From Brachybacterium halotolerans (GTDB lineage Bacteria; Actinomycetota; Actinomycetes; Actinomycetales; Dermabacteraceae), in contig NZ_JAEDAJ010000004.1 of assembly GCF_016623465.1 (NCBI RefSeq), forward strand, positions 1-64,000: a DNA stretch of 64,000 nucleotides, given 5' to 3'. Under the pieces are notes generated by a model, which saw only the letters and a program-made list of their open reading frames with translations, made no database searches and had not been told where the DNA came from. Positions 50,242 through 58,406 of this stretch are shown piece after piece. How positions within the stretch are numbered: position 1 is the stretch's first letter; every line of letters starts with the position of its first letter. A program made the position numbers and the translations under genes.

Positions 50242-51966
50242 ATGGGCCGGCTCCTGATCCGCGGAGGGAGCGTCGTCCCCGGTGACGGCGTCGCGCCCGT
50301 GCACGCCGACGTGCTCGTCGACGGAGATCGCGTCGCCGAGGTCTCCGCACCGGGCACGGGACGCGCGGGCACCGACCTCCCCGGGACGCACGTGATCGAG
50401 GCCGATGGCCGCCTCGTCATGCCCGGCTTCGTGGACGCGCACTCCCACGCCGACGCCGCCGTCTTCGACGAGGACGTGCAGCTCGCGCTGCTGCGCCAGG
50501 GCATCACCGCCGTCATCGGCGGGCAGGACGGCGTCTCCTTCGCCCCGGGCGACGGCACCTACGCCTCGGAGTACTTCGCACCGATCAACGGCGCGCACCC
50601 GGGGTATCCGGGTGTGCCGGAAACAGCGACCCGCGGCGGCGATCCGGGGCCGACGGGCGGGGCGGGATCCGCCTCCCCCGGCACCGGCGTCTCCGGCACG
50701 CACGCCCCCGGCACTCGCGTCGCCGACCTGCTCGCAGGATACGACGGCCGGATCCCCCTCGGCGTGGCCTACCTGGTGCCGGCCGGGACGGTCCGCCACG
50801 AGGTGATGGGGTCGACGCAGGACGCACCCACGGACGCGCAGCTCGAGCGCATGGTGGCGCTCGTGGCCGAGGGCGTGGCCGACGGGGCCGTGGGCCTGTC
50901 CACCGGGCTCGACTACGCGCCGGGCATCTTCGCGGACGCCGCCGAGATGGCTTCGCTGTGCGCGCCGCTCGCGCCGTCGGCCCTGCCGTACGTGACGCAC
51001 ATGCGCGGCGGCTACGAGGACAACGCACAGGTGGGCGTCGAGGAGGCCGGGCGCATCGGCGCCGCCGCCGGCGTGCCCGTGCACATCTCGCACTTCCACA
51101 CCCCGGCCGACGAGGCCGCGCGTCTCATGGACTGGCTCATTGGCCAGGGCGTCGCAGGGAGCTTCGACGCCTACCCCTACACGCGCGGCTGCTCGATCCT
51201 CGCGATGACCATGCTGCCGCCGGAGCTGAACGCGATGCGGGCCGATGACCTCGTGCCGCTGCTGCAGGACCCTTCGCAGCGCGAGCGCCTGCGCCGCGAG
51301 TGGTTCCCGCGCGTCGCGAAGAACCCGAGCCTGGGCGAGGAGTGGCCCGAGCTGATCACCCTCGCCCACACCGCTGCGCCGGAGCTCGCGTGGGCGCCGG
51401 GTCTCACGCTCGCCCAGATCGCCCAGCGCCGCGGCACCGACGCCGTCGACGCCGCCCTGGACGTGCTGGTCGCCTCCCGCCTGGACGCGAACGCGATCAT
51501 GGCCGCGCACCATCAGCGTGCCGTCGAGGACCTGGGGCGGCTGCTCGCACACCCGGCGCACATGGGCGGGTCCGACGGCATCTTCATCGGCGCGCACCCG
51601 CATCCCCGCGCCCGCGGGACCTTCGCCTCCTACCTCGCCACCTACGTGCGCGAGCACGGCTTCCTGAACTGGGCGCAGGCCGCGGCGCACCTGTCGACCG
51701 CGGCCGTGGACCGTTTCCACCTGGGCGATCGTGGCCGCATCCGGCCCGGCGCGATCGCCGATCTGGCCCTCGTCGACCCCGACGCCGTGCGGGACGCGGC
51801 GACCTACGCCGCGCCGCTCCAGCTCGCCGAGGGGATCGACGACGTGATCGTCGGCGGCCTGCCCGTCCTCGCGGACGGCAGGCTGACCGGCGTCACCCCC
51901 GGCGGAGGCATCCGTGCCTGCGCCCCCGGCGGCCGCGGGGAACCCCCGTCGGCCGCCCGTCCCTGA
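50242..51966 (+). CDS. N-acyl-D-amino-acid deacylase-family amidohydrolase
   Basis: The 574-residue amidohydrolase has LVMPGFVDAHSHADA (HxH metal ligands), GITAVIGGQDGVSFAP, the zinc His in VPVHISHFH, AIMAAHHQRAV and the catalytic Asp in MGGSDGIFIGAHPHPRARGT. D-aminoacylases remove acyl groups from N-acyl-D-amino acids. A Gly/Pro/Thr-rich insert of about 45 residues (bases 50590-50730) interrupts the domain. N-acetyl-D-glucosaminate is a D-amino acid derivative, and the downstream KDG kinase and KDPG aldolase genes point to it as substrate; this is inference. It follows the symporter by one base. Confidence 0.88.
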   Translation: MGRLLIRGGSVVPGDGVAPVHADVLVDGDRVAEVSAPGTGRAGTDLPGTHVIEADGRLVMPGFVDAHSHADAAVFDEDVQLALLRQGITAVIGGQDGVSFAPGDGTYASEYFAPINGAHPGYPGVPETATRGGDPGPTGGAGSASPGTGVSGTHAPGTRVADLLAGYDGRIPLGVAYLVPAGTVRHEVMGSTQDAPTDAQLERMVALVAEGVADGAVGLSTGLDYAPGIFADAAEMASLCAPLAPSALPYVTHMRGGYEDNAQVGVEEAGRIGAAAGVPVHISHFHTPADEAARLMDWLIGQGVAGSFDAYPYTRGCSILAMTMLPPELNAMRADDLVPLLQDPSQRERLRREWFPRVAKNPSLGEEWPELITLAHTAAPELAWAPGLTLAQIAQRRGTDAVDAALDVLVASRLDANAIMAAHHQRAVEDLGRLLAHPAHMGGSDGIFIGAHPHPRARGTFASYLATYVREHGFLNWAQAAAHLSTAAVDRFHLGDRGRIRPGAIADLALVDPDAVRDAATYAAPLQLAEGIDDVIVGGLPVLADGRLTGVTPGGGIRACAPGGRGEPPSAARP

Positions 51967-51998
51967 CACCATCACGAGACACCCACCGAAGGAGCACC

Positions 51999-52403
51999 AT
52001 GAGCACCGAGCACACTCAGAAGATCGAGAAGTCCGCCATCGTCAGCGAGAGCGCGCCGCGGCCCGCGGGCCCCTACAGCCAGGGCATCGTCAGCGGCGAC
52101 CTGCTGTTCACCGCCGGCTTCGGCCCGCAGGACCGCGCGAACGGCAACGCCGTCGCAGACTCCGTCGCCGAGCAGACCCGCCAGGTGCTGCGGAACGTCC
52201 GCTCCGTCCTCACCGAGCACGGCGTGGACATGGACGCCGTGCTGAAGACGACCGTGCACCTCGCGGACCTCGCCGACTTCGCCGAGTTCAACGAGGCCTA
52301 CGCCGAGTTCTTCACCGAGCCGTACCCCGTGCGCACGACCGTCGGCTCGCAGCTCGCGAACATCCTCGTGGAGATCGACGTCGTCGCCCGCGTGAAGGCC
52401 TGA
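51999..52403 (+). CDS. RidA-family enamine/imine deaminase
   Basis: The 134-residue protein has the RidA pattern: PAGPYSQGIVSGDLLFTAGF, the substrate-binding Arg in YPVRTTVGSQLA and the Glu in NILVEIDVVARV. RidA proteins hydrolyse reactive enamines and imines released by PLP-dependent dehydratases. Here the fold-III dehydratase at the end of the operon would make such an intermediate. The ATG at 51999 has GAAGGAG upstream. Confidence 0.92.
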   Translation: MSTEHTQKIEKSAIVSESAPRPAGPYSQGIVSGDLLFTAGFGPQDRANGNAVADSVAEQTRQVLRNVRSVLTEHGVDMDAVLKTTVHLADLADFAEFNEAYAEFFTEPYPVRTTVGSQLANILVEIDVVARVKA

Positions 52404-52426
52404 GGACGACGACGGGAGGGCGCGGG

Positions 52427-53422
52427 ATGACGCGCGAAGCCGACACGGCGCACCCGACGCGGGAGGACTCCGGAGGCGGGTCGCGCCCCCTGGACCTGCT
52501 CGCGATCGGGGAGACGATGGCGCTGGTGACGCCCGCGCGACCGGAGCCGCTGGAGGACGCCCGCGACTTCCACGTCGGCTCGGGCGGCGCGGAGTCCAAC
52601 GTCGCCTGCCACCTCGCCGCGGCCGGATGCCGGGTCGAATGGTTCAGCGCTCTGGATGATGACCCCCTGGGCCGTCGCGTCCGGGCGTTCATCGAGGCCA
52701 GCAGCGTCTCCGTCGGGCGTGTGCGCCTCGATGCGGGCGCGCCGACGGGCCTGTACGTCAAGGATCCGGGCGCCGGGGTCTCCTACTACCGGCGGGGCTC
52801 GGCCGCCTCCCGCCTGGGCCCGGAGGATCTCGCCGGGATCGACGCGGAACAGGCCCGGATCGTGCACCTGACCGGCATCACGCCCGCCCTCTCCGAGAGC
52901 TGCCGGGCGCTCGTCGACGCGGCCATCGACCGCGCGCACGATGCCGGCACTCTGGTGAGCTTCGACGTGAACCATCGGCCCGCGCTGTGGGCGTCGACCG
53001 AAAAGGCCGCGCGCACGATCCTCGCGCTGGCGCGCCGGGCCGACATCGTGTTCGTGGGCAGGGACGAGGCCGAGACCCTGTGGGGCGCCCGCACCGCGGA
53101 CGCCGTGCGGGAGCTGCTGCCCGAGGCACCGCACCTCGTGGTCAAGGACGCCGACGTGGAAGCGGTCGAGTTCTCGGCCGACGGCCGCACCGCGGTCCCG
53201 ACGCCGCGCGTGGAGGTCGTGGAGGCCGTCGGCGCGGGCGATGCCTTCGCCGCCGGCTGGCTCGACGGCCTGCTCGAGGGCGCGTCCCCGCGCTCGCGCC
53301 TCGGGCGCGGGCACCAGTGGGCGGCGCGGGCGCTCTCGAGCACCCAGGACATCCCCGACCACGGCGATCACGCCGATCGTCACGGGTCATCAGCACCCGA
53401 CATGCAGGAGGCGACCGCGTGA
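52427..53422 (+). CDS. PfkB-family sugar kinase, probable 2-keto-3-deoxygluconate kinase
   Basis: The 331-residue kinase has LLAIGETMALVTPARPEP, VGSGGAESNVACHLAAAG, a KDG-type lid region SYYRRGSAASRLGPEDL (YYR contacts the acid sugar in known KDG kinases), SFDVNHRPALW, and GAGDAFAAGWLDGLLEG with the catalytic Asp near residue 273. KDG kinases turn 2-keto-3-deoxygluconate into KDPG. The adjacent KDPG aldolase gene strongly supports this. The start has GGGAGGG upstream. A His/Asp-rich C-terminal tail (DHGDHADRHG) may be disordered. Confidence 0.9.
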   Translation: MTREADTAHPTREDSGGGSRPLDLLAIGETMALVTPARPEPLEDARDFHVGSGGAESNVACHLAAAGCRVEWFSALDDDPLGRRVRAFIEASSVSVGRVRLDAGAPTGLYVKDPGAGVSYYRRGSAASRLGPEDLAGIDAEQARIVHLTGITPALSESCRALVDAAIDRAHDAGTLVSFDVNHRPALWASTEKAARTILALARRADIVFVGRDEAETLWGARTADAVRELLPEAPHLVVKDADVEAVEFSADGRTAVPTPRVEVVEAVGAGDAFAAGWLDGLLEGASPRSRLGRGHQWAARALSSTQDIPDHGDHADRHGSSAPDMQEATA

Positions 53423-54036
53423 GCACCCCGATCGACAGCAGCGCATGGTTCGACGAGGCCTTCCGGGCGGCGCCCCTGATGGCGATCCTGCGGGGCATGG
53501 GGACCGAGCGCAGTCTCGAACTGGCCGATACCGCCTGGGACCTGGGCATCGAGATGGTCGAGGTCCCGATCCAGGGCCCGGCCGACGAGGAGGCCCTCGC
53601 CGCCGTGGTCCGCGCAGGGCGCGAACGAGGGAAGGCCGTGGGCGCCGGGACCGTCGTCGACGCAGCGACCGTGCAGGCCGCGTCCCGGGCGGGCGCGGCC
53701 TTCACGGTGAGCCCGGGTCTGGACCTCGACGTGGTCCGCGCGAGCGAGGCGGCGGGCATGCCCTCGCTGCCGGGCGTCGCCACCGCGTCCGAGGTGCAGA
53801 TCGCCCAGAAGTCCGGGCTGACCTGGCTGAAGGCGTTCCCCGCCTCCGTGCTGGGCGCCGAGTGGTTCACGGCGATGCACGGCCCGTTCCCCCAGGTGCG
53901 CTTCGTCGCGACCGGTGGCATGCACGCGCGGAACGCCCCGGACATGCTCGCCGCGGGAGCGCGGGTCGTGGCCGTCGGCAGCGCCCTGGCCGACGCGGAC
54001 GAGCTCCCCCGGCTCGCACGGATCATCGAGAACTGA
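53419..54036 (+). CDS. KDPG-type aldolase (Eda family)
   Basis: The 205-residue class I aldolase has MAILRGM with Arg25, the catalytic base Glu48 in MVEVPIQG and the Schiff-base Lys138 in LTWLKAFPAS, with GTVVDAA and TGGMHARNAPDML for the phosphate site. It splits 2-keto-3-deoxy-6-phosphogluconate to pyruvate and glyceraldehyde-3-phosphate (or the galacto epimer). The GTG start overlaps the kinase stop by four bases. Confidence 0.92.
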   Translation: MSTPIDSSAWFDEAFRAAPLMAILRGMGTERSLELADTAWDLGIEMVEVPIQGPADEEALAAVVRAGRERGKAVGAGTVVDAATVQAASRAGAAFTVSPGLDLDVVRASEAAGMPSLPGVATASEVQIAQKSGLTWLKAFPASVLGAEWFTAMHGPFPQVRFVATGGMHARNAPDMLAAGARVVAVGSALADADELPRLARIIEN

Positions 54037-54061
54037 CCGCCCCACCACGAGACCGAGGACC

Positions 54062-55345
54062 ATGGAGACCATGACGACGCAGCCCACTCCCCCGACCACG
54101 CGCACCGTCACCGAGGACGACAAGTCCTTCCCCGCGGCGCTCGTCGGCCGCGACGTCGCCGACCTCGACGCGCCGCTCGCGGAGTTCTCGACGCCGCTGT
54201 TCGTCCTGGACCGCGATGCGATGGACCACAACCTCGCCACGATGGCCGCATGGACGCGCGAGCGCGGGCTCGAGCTGATGCCGCACGGCAAGACCACGAT
54301 GGCGCCCACGCTCTGGCACCGCCAGCTCGCCGCGGGCGCCACCGGGATCACGGTCGCGACCGGATGGCAGGCGGGCGTCGCCCTGCGCGCCGGGATCCCC
54401 ACGGTGCAGATCGCCAACATGAGCCTGGACCCGGGGCAGCTGCGGCAGCTCGCGGCGCACCTCGCCGAGCATCCTGAGCAGGAGGTGGTGTGCTGGGCGG
54501 ACTCGCTCGCGGCGGTCGAGCTCATGGAGCGATCGCTTCCTGCCGAGGCCCGGCTCGGCGTGCTCGTCGAGCTCGGGGCCGACGGCGGGCGCACGGGCGC
54601 ACGCCGCGAGGATGAGGCGGTCGCGATCGCCGAGCGCATCGCGGCCTCGCCCGTGCTCACCCTGCGCGGCGTCGCCGGCTACGAGGGCGCGCTCGCGCAC
54701 GACCGCTCCCCGGAGTCGCTCGCGACGGTCGGCGCGTACTGCCGGCGCCTCGCCGCGCTCGTCGAGCAGGTGCGGCCGCTGGTCGAGGGCACCCCGTGGG
54801 TGACCGCGGGCGGCAGCGCGTATTTCGACCTGGTGGCCGAGGCGTTCGCGGGCCTCGAGGCCGTGCGGGCGATCCTGCGCTCAGGCGCGTACATCGTGCA
54901 CGACAGCGGGTTCTACCGCGGCATCTCCCCCCTGGACGCGACCCGCGGCGTCGCCGCGGAGGAGGCGCTGCGTCCCGCCATGCGCGCCTATGCGCGGGTG
55001 GTGTCCCAGCCCGAGCCCGGGCTGGCCCTGCTGGATGCCGGCAAGCGCGACGTGCCCTTCGACGAGGGCCTGCCGACGGTCCTCGCGGTGGCCGACGAGC
55101 TCGGCGGCCGGGAGCGGGCGGTCGAGCCGGGTGCCCTCGAGGTGACGGCACTGAACGACCAGCACACGTTCGTACGGTGGGATGCCGCGGGCGCGGCGGG
55201 TGCTGAGAGCCCGGCGCCCCTCGCCGTCGGGCAGGTCGTGACGCTGGGCCTCTCGCACCCGTGCACGGCCTTCGACAAGTGGCGGCTGGTGCCGGTGGTC
55301 GACGGGAAGGGCGTCGTCGTAGAGGCGATCGAGACGCGGTTCTGA
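54062..55345 (+). CDS. Fold-type III PLP enzyme, D-serine dehydratase-like (DSD1 family)
   Basis: The 427-residue protein has an alanine-racemase-like N-terminal barrel with the PLP Lys77 in ELMPHGKTTMAP, VAGYEGAL, TAGGSAYFDL, and a C-terminal domain with the zinc ligands His and Cys in GLSHPCTAFDKW. Members dehydrate or cleave D-beta-hydroxy amino acids. D-glucosaminate is such an acid; its dehydration gives 2-keto-3-deoxygluconate and ammonia, the kinase substrate of this operon. D-serine or D-threonine are alternatives. The ATG at 54071 is an alternative start. It is the last gene of the operon. Confidence 0.88.
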   Translation: METMTTQPTPPTTRTVTEDDKSFPAALVGRDVADLDAPLAEFSTPLFVLDRDAMDHNLATMAAWTRERGLELMPHGKTTMAPTLWHRQLAAGATGITVATGWQAGVALRAGIPTVQIANMSLDPGQLRQLAAHLAEHPEQEVVCWADSLAAVELMERSLPAEARLGVLVELGADGGRTGARREDEAVAIAERIAASPVLTLRGVAGYEGALAHDRSPESLATVGAYCRRLAALVEQVRPLVEGTPWVTAGGSAYFDLVAEAFAGLEAVRAILRSGAYIVHDSGFYRGISPLDATRGVAAEEALRPAMRAYARVVSQPEPGLALLDAGKRDVPFDEGLPTVLAVADELGGRERAVEPGALEVTALNDQHTFVRWDAAGAAGAESPAPLAVGQVVTLGLSHPCTAFDKWRLVPVVDGKGVVVEAIETRF

Positions 55346-55416
55346 GCCCGAGCGGTCGCGAGGCCCACGAGTCCATCCGCCCGGGGTGCCGCCACGGAGT
55401 CTGCGATCATCGCGGC

Positions 55417-56190
55417 ATGAATCCATGGACGGACCGCGGCGACGCCTACGCGCGGTCCTTCGGATCCCTGTGCGCAGGCACCGTCGACCACCTGCTCGAC
55501 GCCACCGGGTCCGGAACCCTCCTCGACGCGGGCTGCGGGACCGGCACCCTCGCCGTGCAGGCCGAGTCGCGCGGGCGCAGCGTCACGGCGATCGACTCCG
55601 AAGCGAGCATGGTCGACCTGGCCCGGTCACGCCTGCACGGGCCGGTCCTCCGGGCCTCGCTCCCCCACCTGCCCTTCCCCGACGCCTCGTTCGATGCCGT
55701 GGCGGCGAACTTCGTCATCAACCACGTCGGCCGCCCCGCGGAGTCCGTGGCAGAGCTGGCCCGTGTCACCCGGCCGAGCGGCCCGGTCGCCATGACCATC
55801 TGGCCCGCGCCGGAACCCGACGGGTGGCAAGGGTTCATCGGTGAGATCTTCGAGGCCGCCGGGGTCGTGCCGATACCGCGACAGGACCTGGATCCCACGC
55901 TCGACTTCGAACGGACCTCCGCGGGGCTCGAGGGACTGGCCCGAGGCGCCGGTCTCGAGGTCGTCTCGGCCTCGGACCTCCGGTGGACCTGGTCGGTCCG
56001 CCCGGACGACCTCTGGGCCGGCATCGAGGGCGGGATCGCAGGTGCCGGAGCGACCTACTCGGCGCAGTCCGACCGCGTCCGCCGCGCCGCGTCCGGCATC
56101 TTCGAGAACCGATGCGGGAAGGCCGTGGACCATGTCGGCCACCTCAGCTTCCCTGTTCGAGCCGCATGCGTCGTCGCCGAGAGGCGCTGA
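55417..56190 (+). CDS. SAM-dependent methyltransferase
   Basis: The 257-residue class I methyltransferase has TLLDAGCGTGTLAVQAES (SAM motif I), SVTAIDSEASMVDLAR and HLPFPDASFDAVAANFVINH. It is close to the UbiE/type 11 group. The start is an ATG without a strong ribosome site. No neighbour indicates its substrate. Confidence 0.85.
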   Translation: MNPWTDRGDAYARSFGSLCAGTVDHLLDATGSGTLLDAGCGTGTLAVQAESRGRSVTAIDSEASMVDLARSRLHGPVLRASLPHLPFPDASFDAVAANFVINHVGRPAESVAELARVTRPSGPVAMTIWPAPEPDGWQGFIGEIFEAAGVVPIPRQDLDPTLDFERTSAGLEGLARGAGLEVVSASDLRWTWSVRPDDLWAGIEGGIAGAGATYSAQSDRVRRAASGIFENRCGKAVDHVGHLSFPVRAACVVAERR

Positions 56191-56287
56191 AGCGAGGTCC
56201 AGCGACCGTGGCTCCGCGAGTACTCGTCGGCGGCGCGTCTCCGCCTATCCACCTCCGTCGGCAGCACCCGCCCTCCATGATGGAGCG

Positions 56288-56827
56288 ATGCACCACTGCC
56301 GACTCCACATCATGGGCGCTTCCGGGTCCGGGGCGACGACTCTGGGGCGCGCGATCGCGAACGCGTGGTCGGTCCCCCATGCCGACAGCGACGACTACTT
56401 CTGGGTTCCCACATCGCCCCCGTACACCACCCCACGGCCGGTCCCCGAGCGGATCGGGCTCATGCGCACGATGTTCGTCCCCCGCGACGCATGGGTCCTC
56501 TCCGGGGCCATCAACAGCTGGGCGGGCGCGGTCCTCGAGGAGTGCAATGCGGTGGTGTTCCTGACCCTGGATCCTCAGGAGCGGATGCGACGACTGGCCG
56601 CACGCGAGACGCTGCGTCGAGGAGGCGACATCGATGACCAGGCCACGACGGAGTTCATGCAGTGGGCCCGCGGATACGACGACCCCGACTTCACGGGGCG
56701 CAGTCGGCGCGCCCACGAGGACTGGCTGGCCTCGATCCCCCAGCCCGTGCTGCGTCTGGACAGCGGGCGACCCGTCGCGGAGCTGCAGGACGAGGTCCTG
56801 GCCTGGCAGCCGACCCTGGGCGGATGA
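56288..56827 (+). CDS. P-loop kinase-like protein (FlaR/adenylate kinase-related)
   Basis: The 179-residue protein has LHIMGASGSGATTLGRAIAN, a P-loop in which the usual Lys is Ala (GASGSGATT), HADSDDYFWVPTSPPYTTPR, and RMRRLAARETLR as a lid. Related small NMP-kinase-like proteins of this type often carry GASGSGTTT, so the missing Lys may be a family trait. Function is unknown. GGAG lies just before the ATG. Confidence 0.75.
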   Translation: MHHCRLHIMGASGSGATTLGRAIANAWSVPHADSDDYFWVPTSPPYTTPRPVPERIGLMRTMFVPRDAWVLSGAINSWAGAVLEECNAVVFLTLDPQERMRRLAARETLRRGGDIDDQATTEFMQWARGYDDPDFTGRSRRAHEDWLASIPQPVLRLDSGRPVAELQDEVLAWQPTLGG

Positions 56828-56877
56828 GGTCCCCGCGGGATCCTCGAGACGAGGAGCTCGGGGCGGCACGAAACCGT

Positions 56878-57618
56878 CTACGCCCGCACGGCCCGGTACA
56901 GGACCTGCAGCTGAGGGTGGTGCCCGGGAGCGACGCCCTGACGCCGGTCCAGCTCCAGCACTTCGTGCAGCGGCGTCGCCGTCACCTGTGCGAAGCCGCC
57001 GGCCTCCAGTGCCGCCCGCACCTCGTCGTCCCTGCCCGCGGCCAGGGGGAGCTCGCTGATCACGCCTGCGCCGTAGGCGTGCCGGAAGTCCTCGCCGCGC
57101 GCACTCTCGAGGCCCTCGCCCAGCTCGCCGCCCTCGGGGAACCAGGCGGAGTCCACGGCGGCGAGGATCCCGCCGGGTCGCAGCAGACGGTGCCATGCGG
57201 CGACGGCGCGCTCCGCGTCCCGCAGGGTCCACAGCACGTAGCGGCAGATGACCGCATCGAAGCTGCCCTCGGAGAACGGCGGGTCGATCGCGTCCCCGGC
57301 CAGGAAGCGCACGCCGGACGCCTTGACGCGTGCGCGCGCGAGCATGCCCGGAGCGAGGTCGATGCCCGTCACCCGGTGCCCGAGCCCGGCCACCTGGATC
57401 GCGGCGTTCCCGCTGCCCGTGCCCACATCGAGGACGTCGAGCGCGTCCGGTCGGTGCGCAGTCGCAGAATCGACGGCCGGATCGGGCGCGAGCGCGCGCT
57501 CCCACACTCCACGCCAGGTCCGTCGGGCATCCGCGGAGCGCAGACGCGCGGTCTGCTGGTCGTCGTACTCGTCGGCCCATCGCGACCAGTACGCCGTCAT
57601 CCGGTCCTGGACGCTCAT
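56878..57618 (-). CDS. SAM-dependent methyltransferase linked to a metal ABC importer
   Basis: The 246-residue class I methyltransferase has LDVLDVGTGSGNAAIQVAGL (motif I), GIDLAPGMLARARVKASGV, and DAVICRYVLWTLRDAERAV. Its start overlaps the stop of the FecE-type ATPase by four bases, so it belongs to the importer operon. Methylation of a metal chelator or its degradation product is conceivable; no direct evidence shows it. Confidence 0.85.
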   Translation of the reverse strand: MSVQDRMTAYWSRWADEYDDQQTARLRSADARRTWRGVWERALAPDPAVDSATAHRPDALDVLDVGTGSGNAAIQVAGLGHRVTGIDLAPGMLARARVKASGVRFLAGDAIDPPFSEGSFDAVICRYVLWTLRDAERAVAAWHRLLRPGGILAAVDSAWFPEGGELGEGLESARGEDFRHAYGAGVISELPLAAGRDDEVRAALEAGGFAQVTATPLHEVLELDRRQGVAPGHHPQLQVLYRAVRA

Positions 57619-58406
57619 GCGGTGCTCCGGTGGTGGAAGAGGAACTGGGCGGTGCCGTCGTCGGCCCGACGCTCCTCCGCGCCGACGCCGTAGACCTCCT
57701 GCAGCTGCGGGGCGCGCAGCGCCTCGGCCGGCGTCCCCTCGGCGAGCAGACGGCCGCCGTGGAGCACGGCGACCCGGTCGCAGTAGCGGGCCGCGAGGTT
57801 CAGATCGTGCAGGACGACGATCGTCGCCAGCCCCAGCTGCCGCACGATGTGCAGCACCTCGTGCTGGTAGCCGACGTCCAGGTGATTGGTGGGCTCGTCG
57901 AGCAGGAGCACCTCCGGCTGCTGGGTGAGCGCCCGGGCGATGAGCACGCGCTGGCGCTCTCCTCCCGAGAGGGTTGCCATGTCCCGGCTCGCGAGCGCGA
58001 GCGCGCCCACCTGCTCGAGGGCGCGCCGGGCGATCTCCCGATCGTGGCCGGGCCGATGGCGCAGCCCCCGGTGGGGCGCGCGCCCCAGGAGCACGACGTC
58101 GGCGACGGTCATCGGCAGCTCGCCTCCGCTCTCCTGCACGACCACCGCGAGGCGGCGCGCCCGCTCCCGTCCGCTGAAGGACCGCACCGGCCGGCCGTGC
58201 AGCAGCACCTCGCCGCTGACCGGGCGCAGGGCGGCCGTGAGCACGCGCAGCAGCGTCGTCTTCCCGCTGCCGTTGGGGCCGACGAGACCCACCATCTCGC
58301 TGCTGCCCACGGCGAGGTCGACGCCGTCCAGCACGCGCGCGGAGGCATAGGAGTGGTGGATGCCGCGCGCCCTCAGCACGGCCGGAGTATCGCGATCAGG
58401 GCTCAT
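57615..58406 (-). CDS. FecE/BtuD-type ABC transporter ATPase
   Basis: The 263-residue ATPase has Walker A GLVGPNGSGKTTLLRVL, the Q-loop VVVQESGGELPM, signature LSGGERQRVLIARAL, Walker B VLLLDEPTNHLD and the switch His in VLHDLNLAARY. It belongs to the iron-siderophore/cobalamin/haem (FecCDE) class. It is coupled to the binding protein upstream and the methyltransferase downstream by four-base overlaps. Confidence 0.93.
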   Translation of the reverse strand: MSPDRDTPAVLRARGIHHSYASARVLDGVDLAVGSSEMVGLVGPNGSGKTTLLRVLTAALRPVSGEVLLHGRPVRSFSGRERARRLAVVVQESGGELPMTVADVVLLGRAPHRGLRHRPGHDREIARRALEQVGALALASRDMATLSGGERQRVLIARALTQQPEVLLLDEPTNHLDVGYQHEVLHIVRQLGLATIVVLHDLNLAARYCDRVAVLHGGRLLAEGTPAEALRAPQLQEVYGVGAEERRADDGTAQFLFHHRSTA

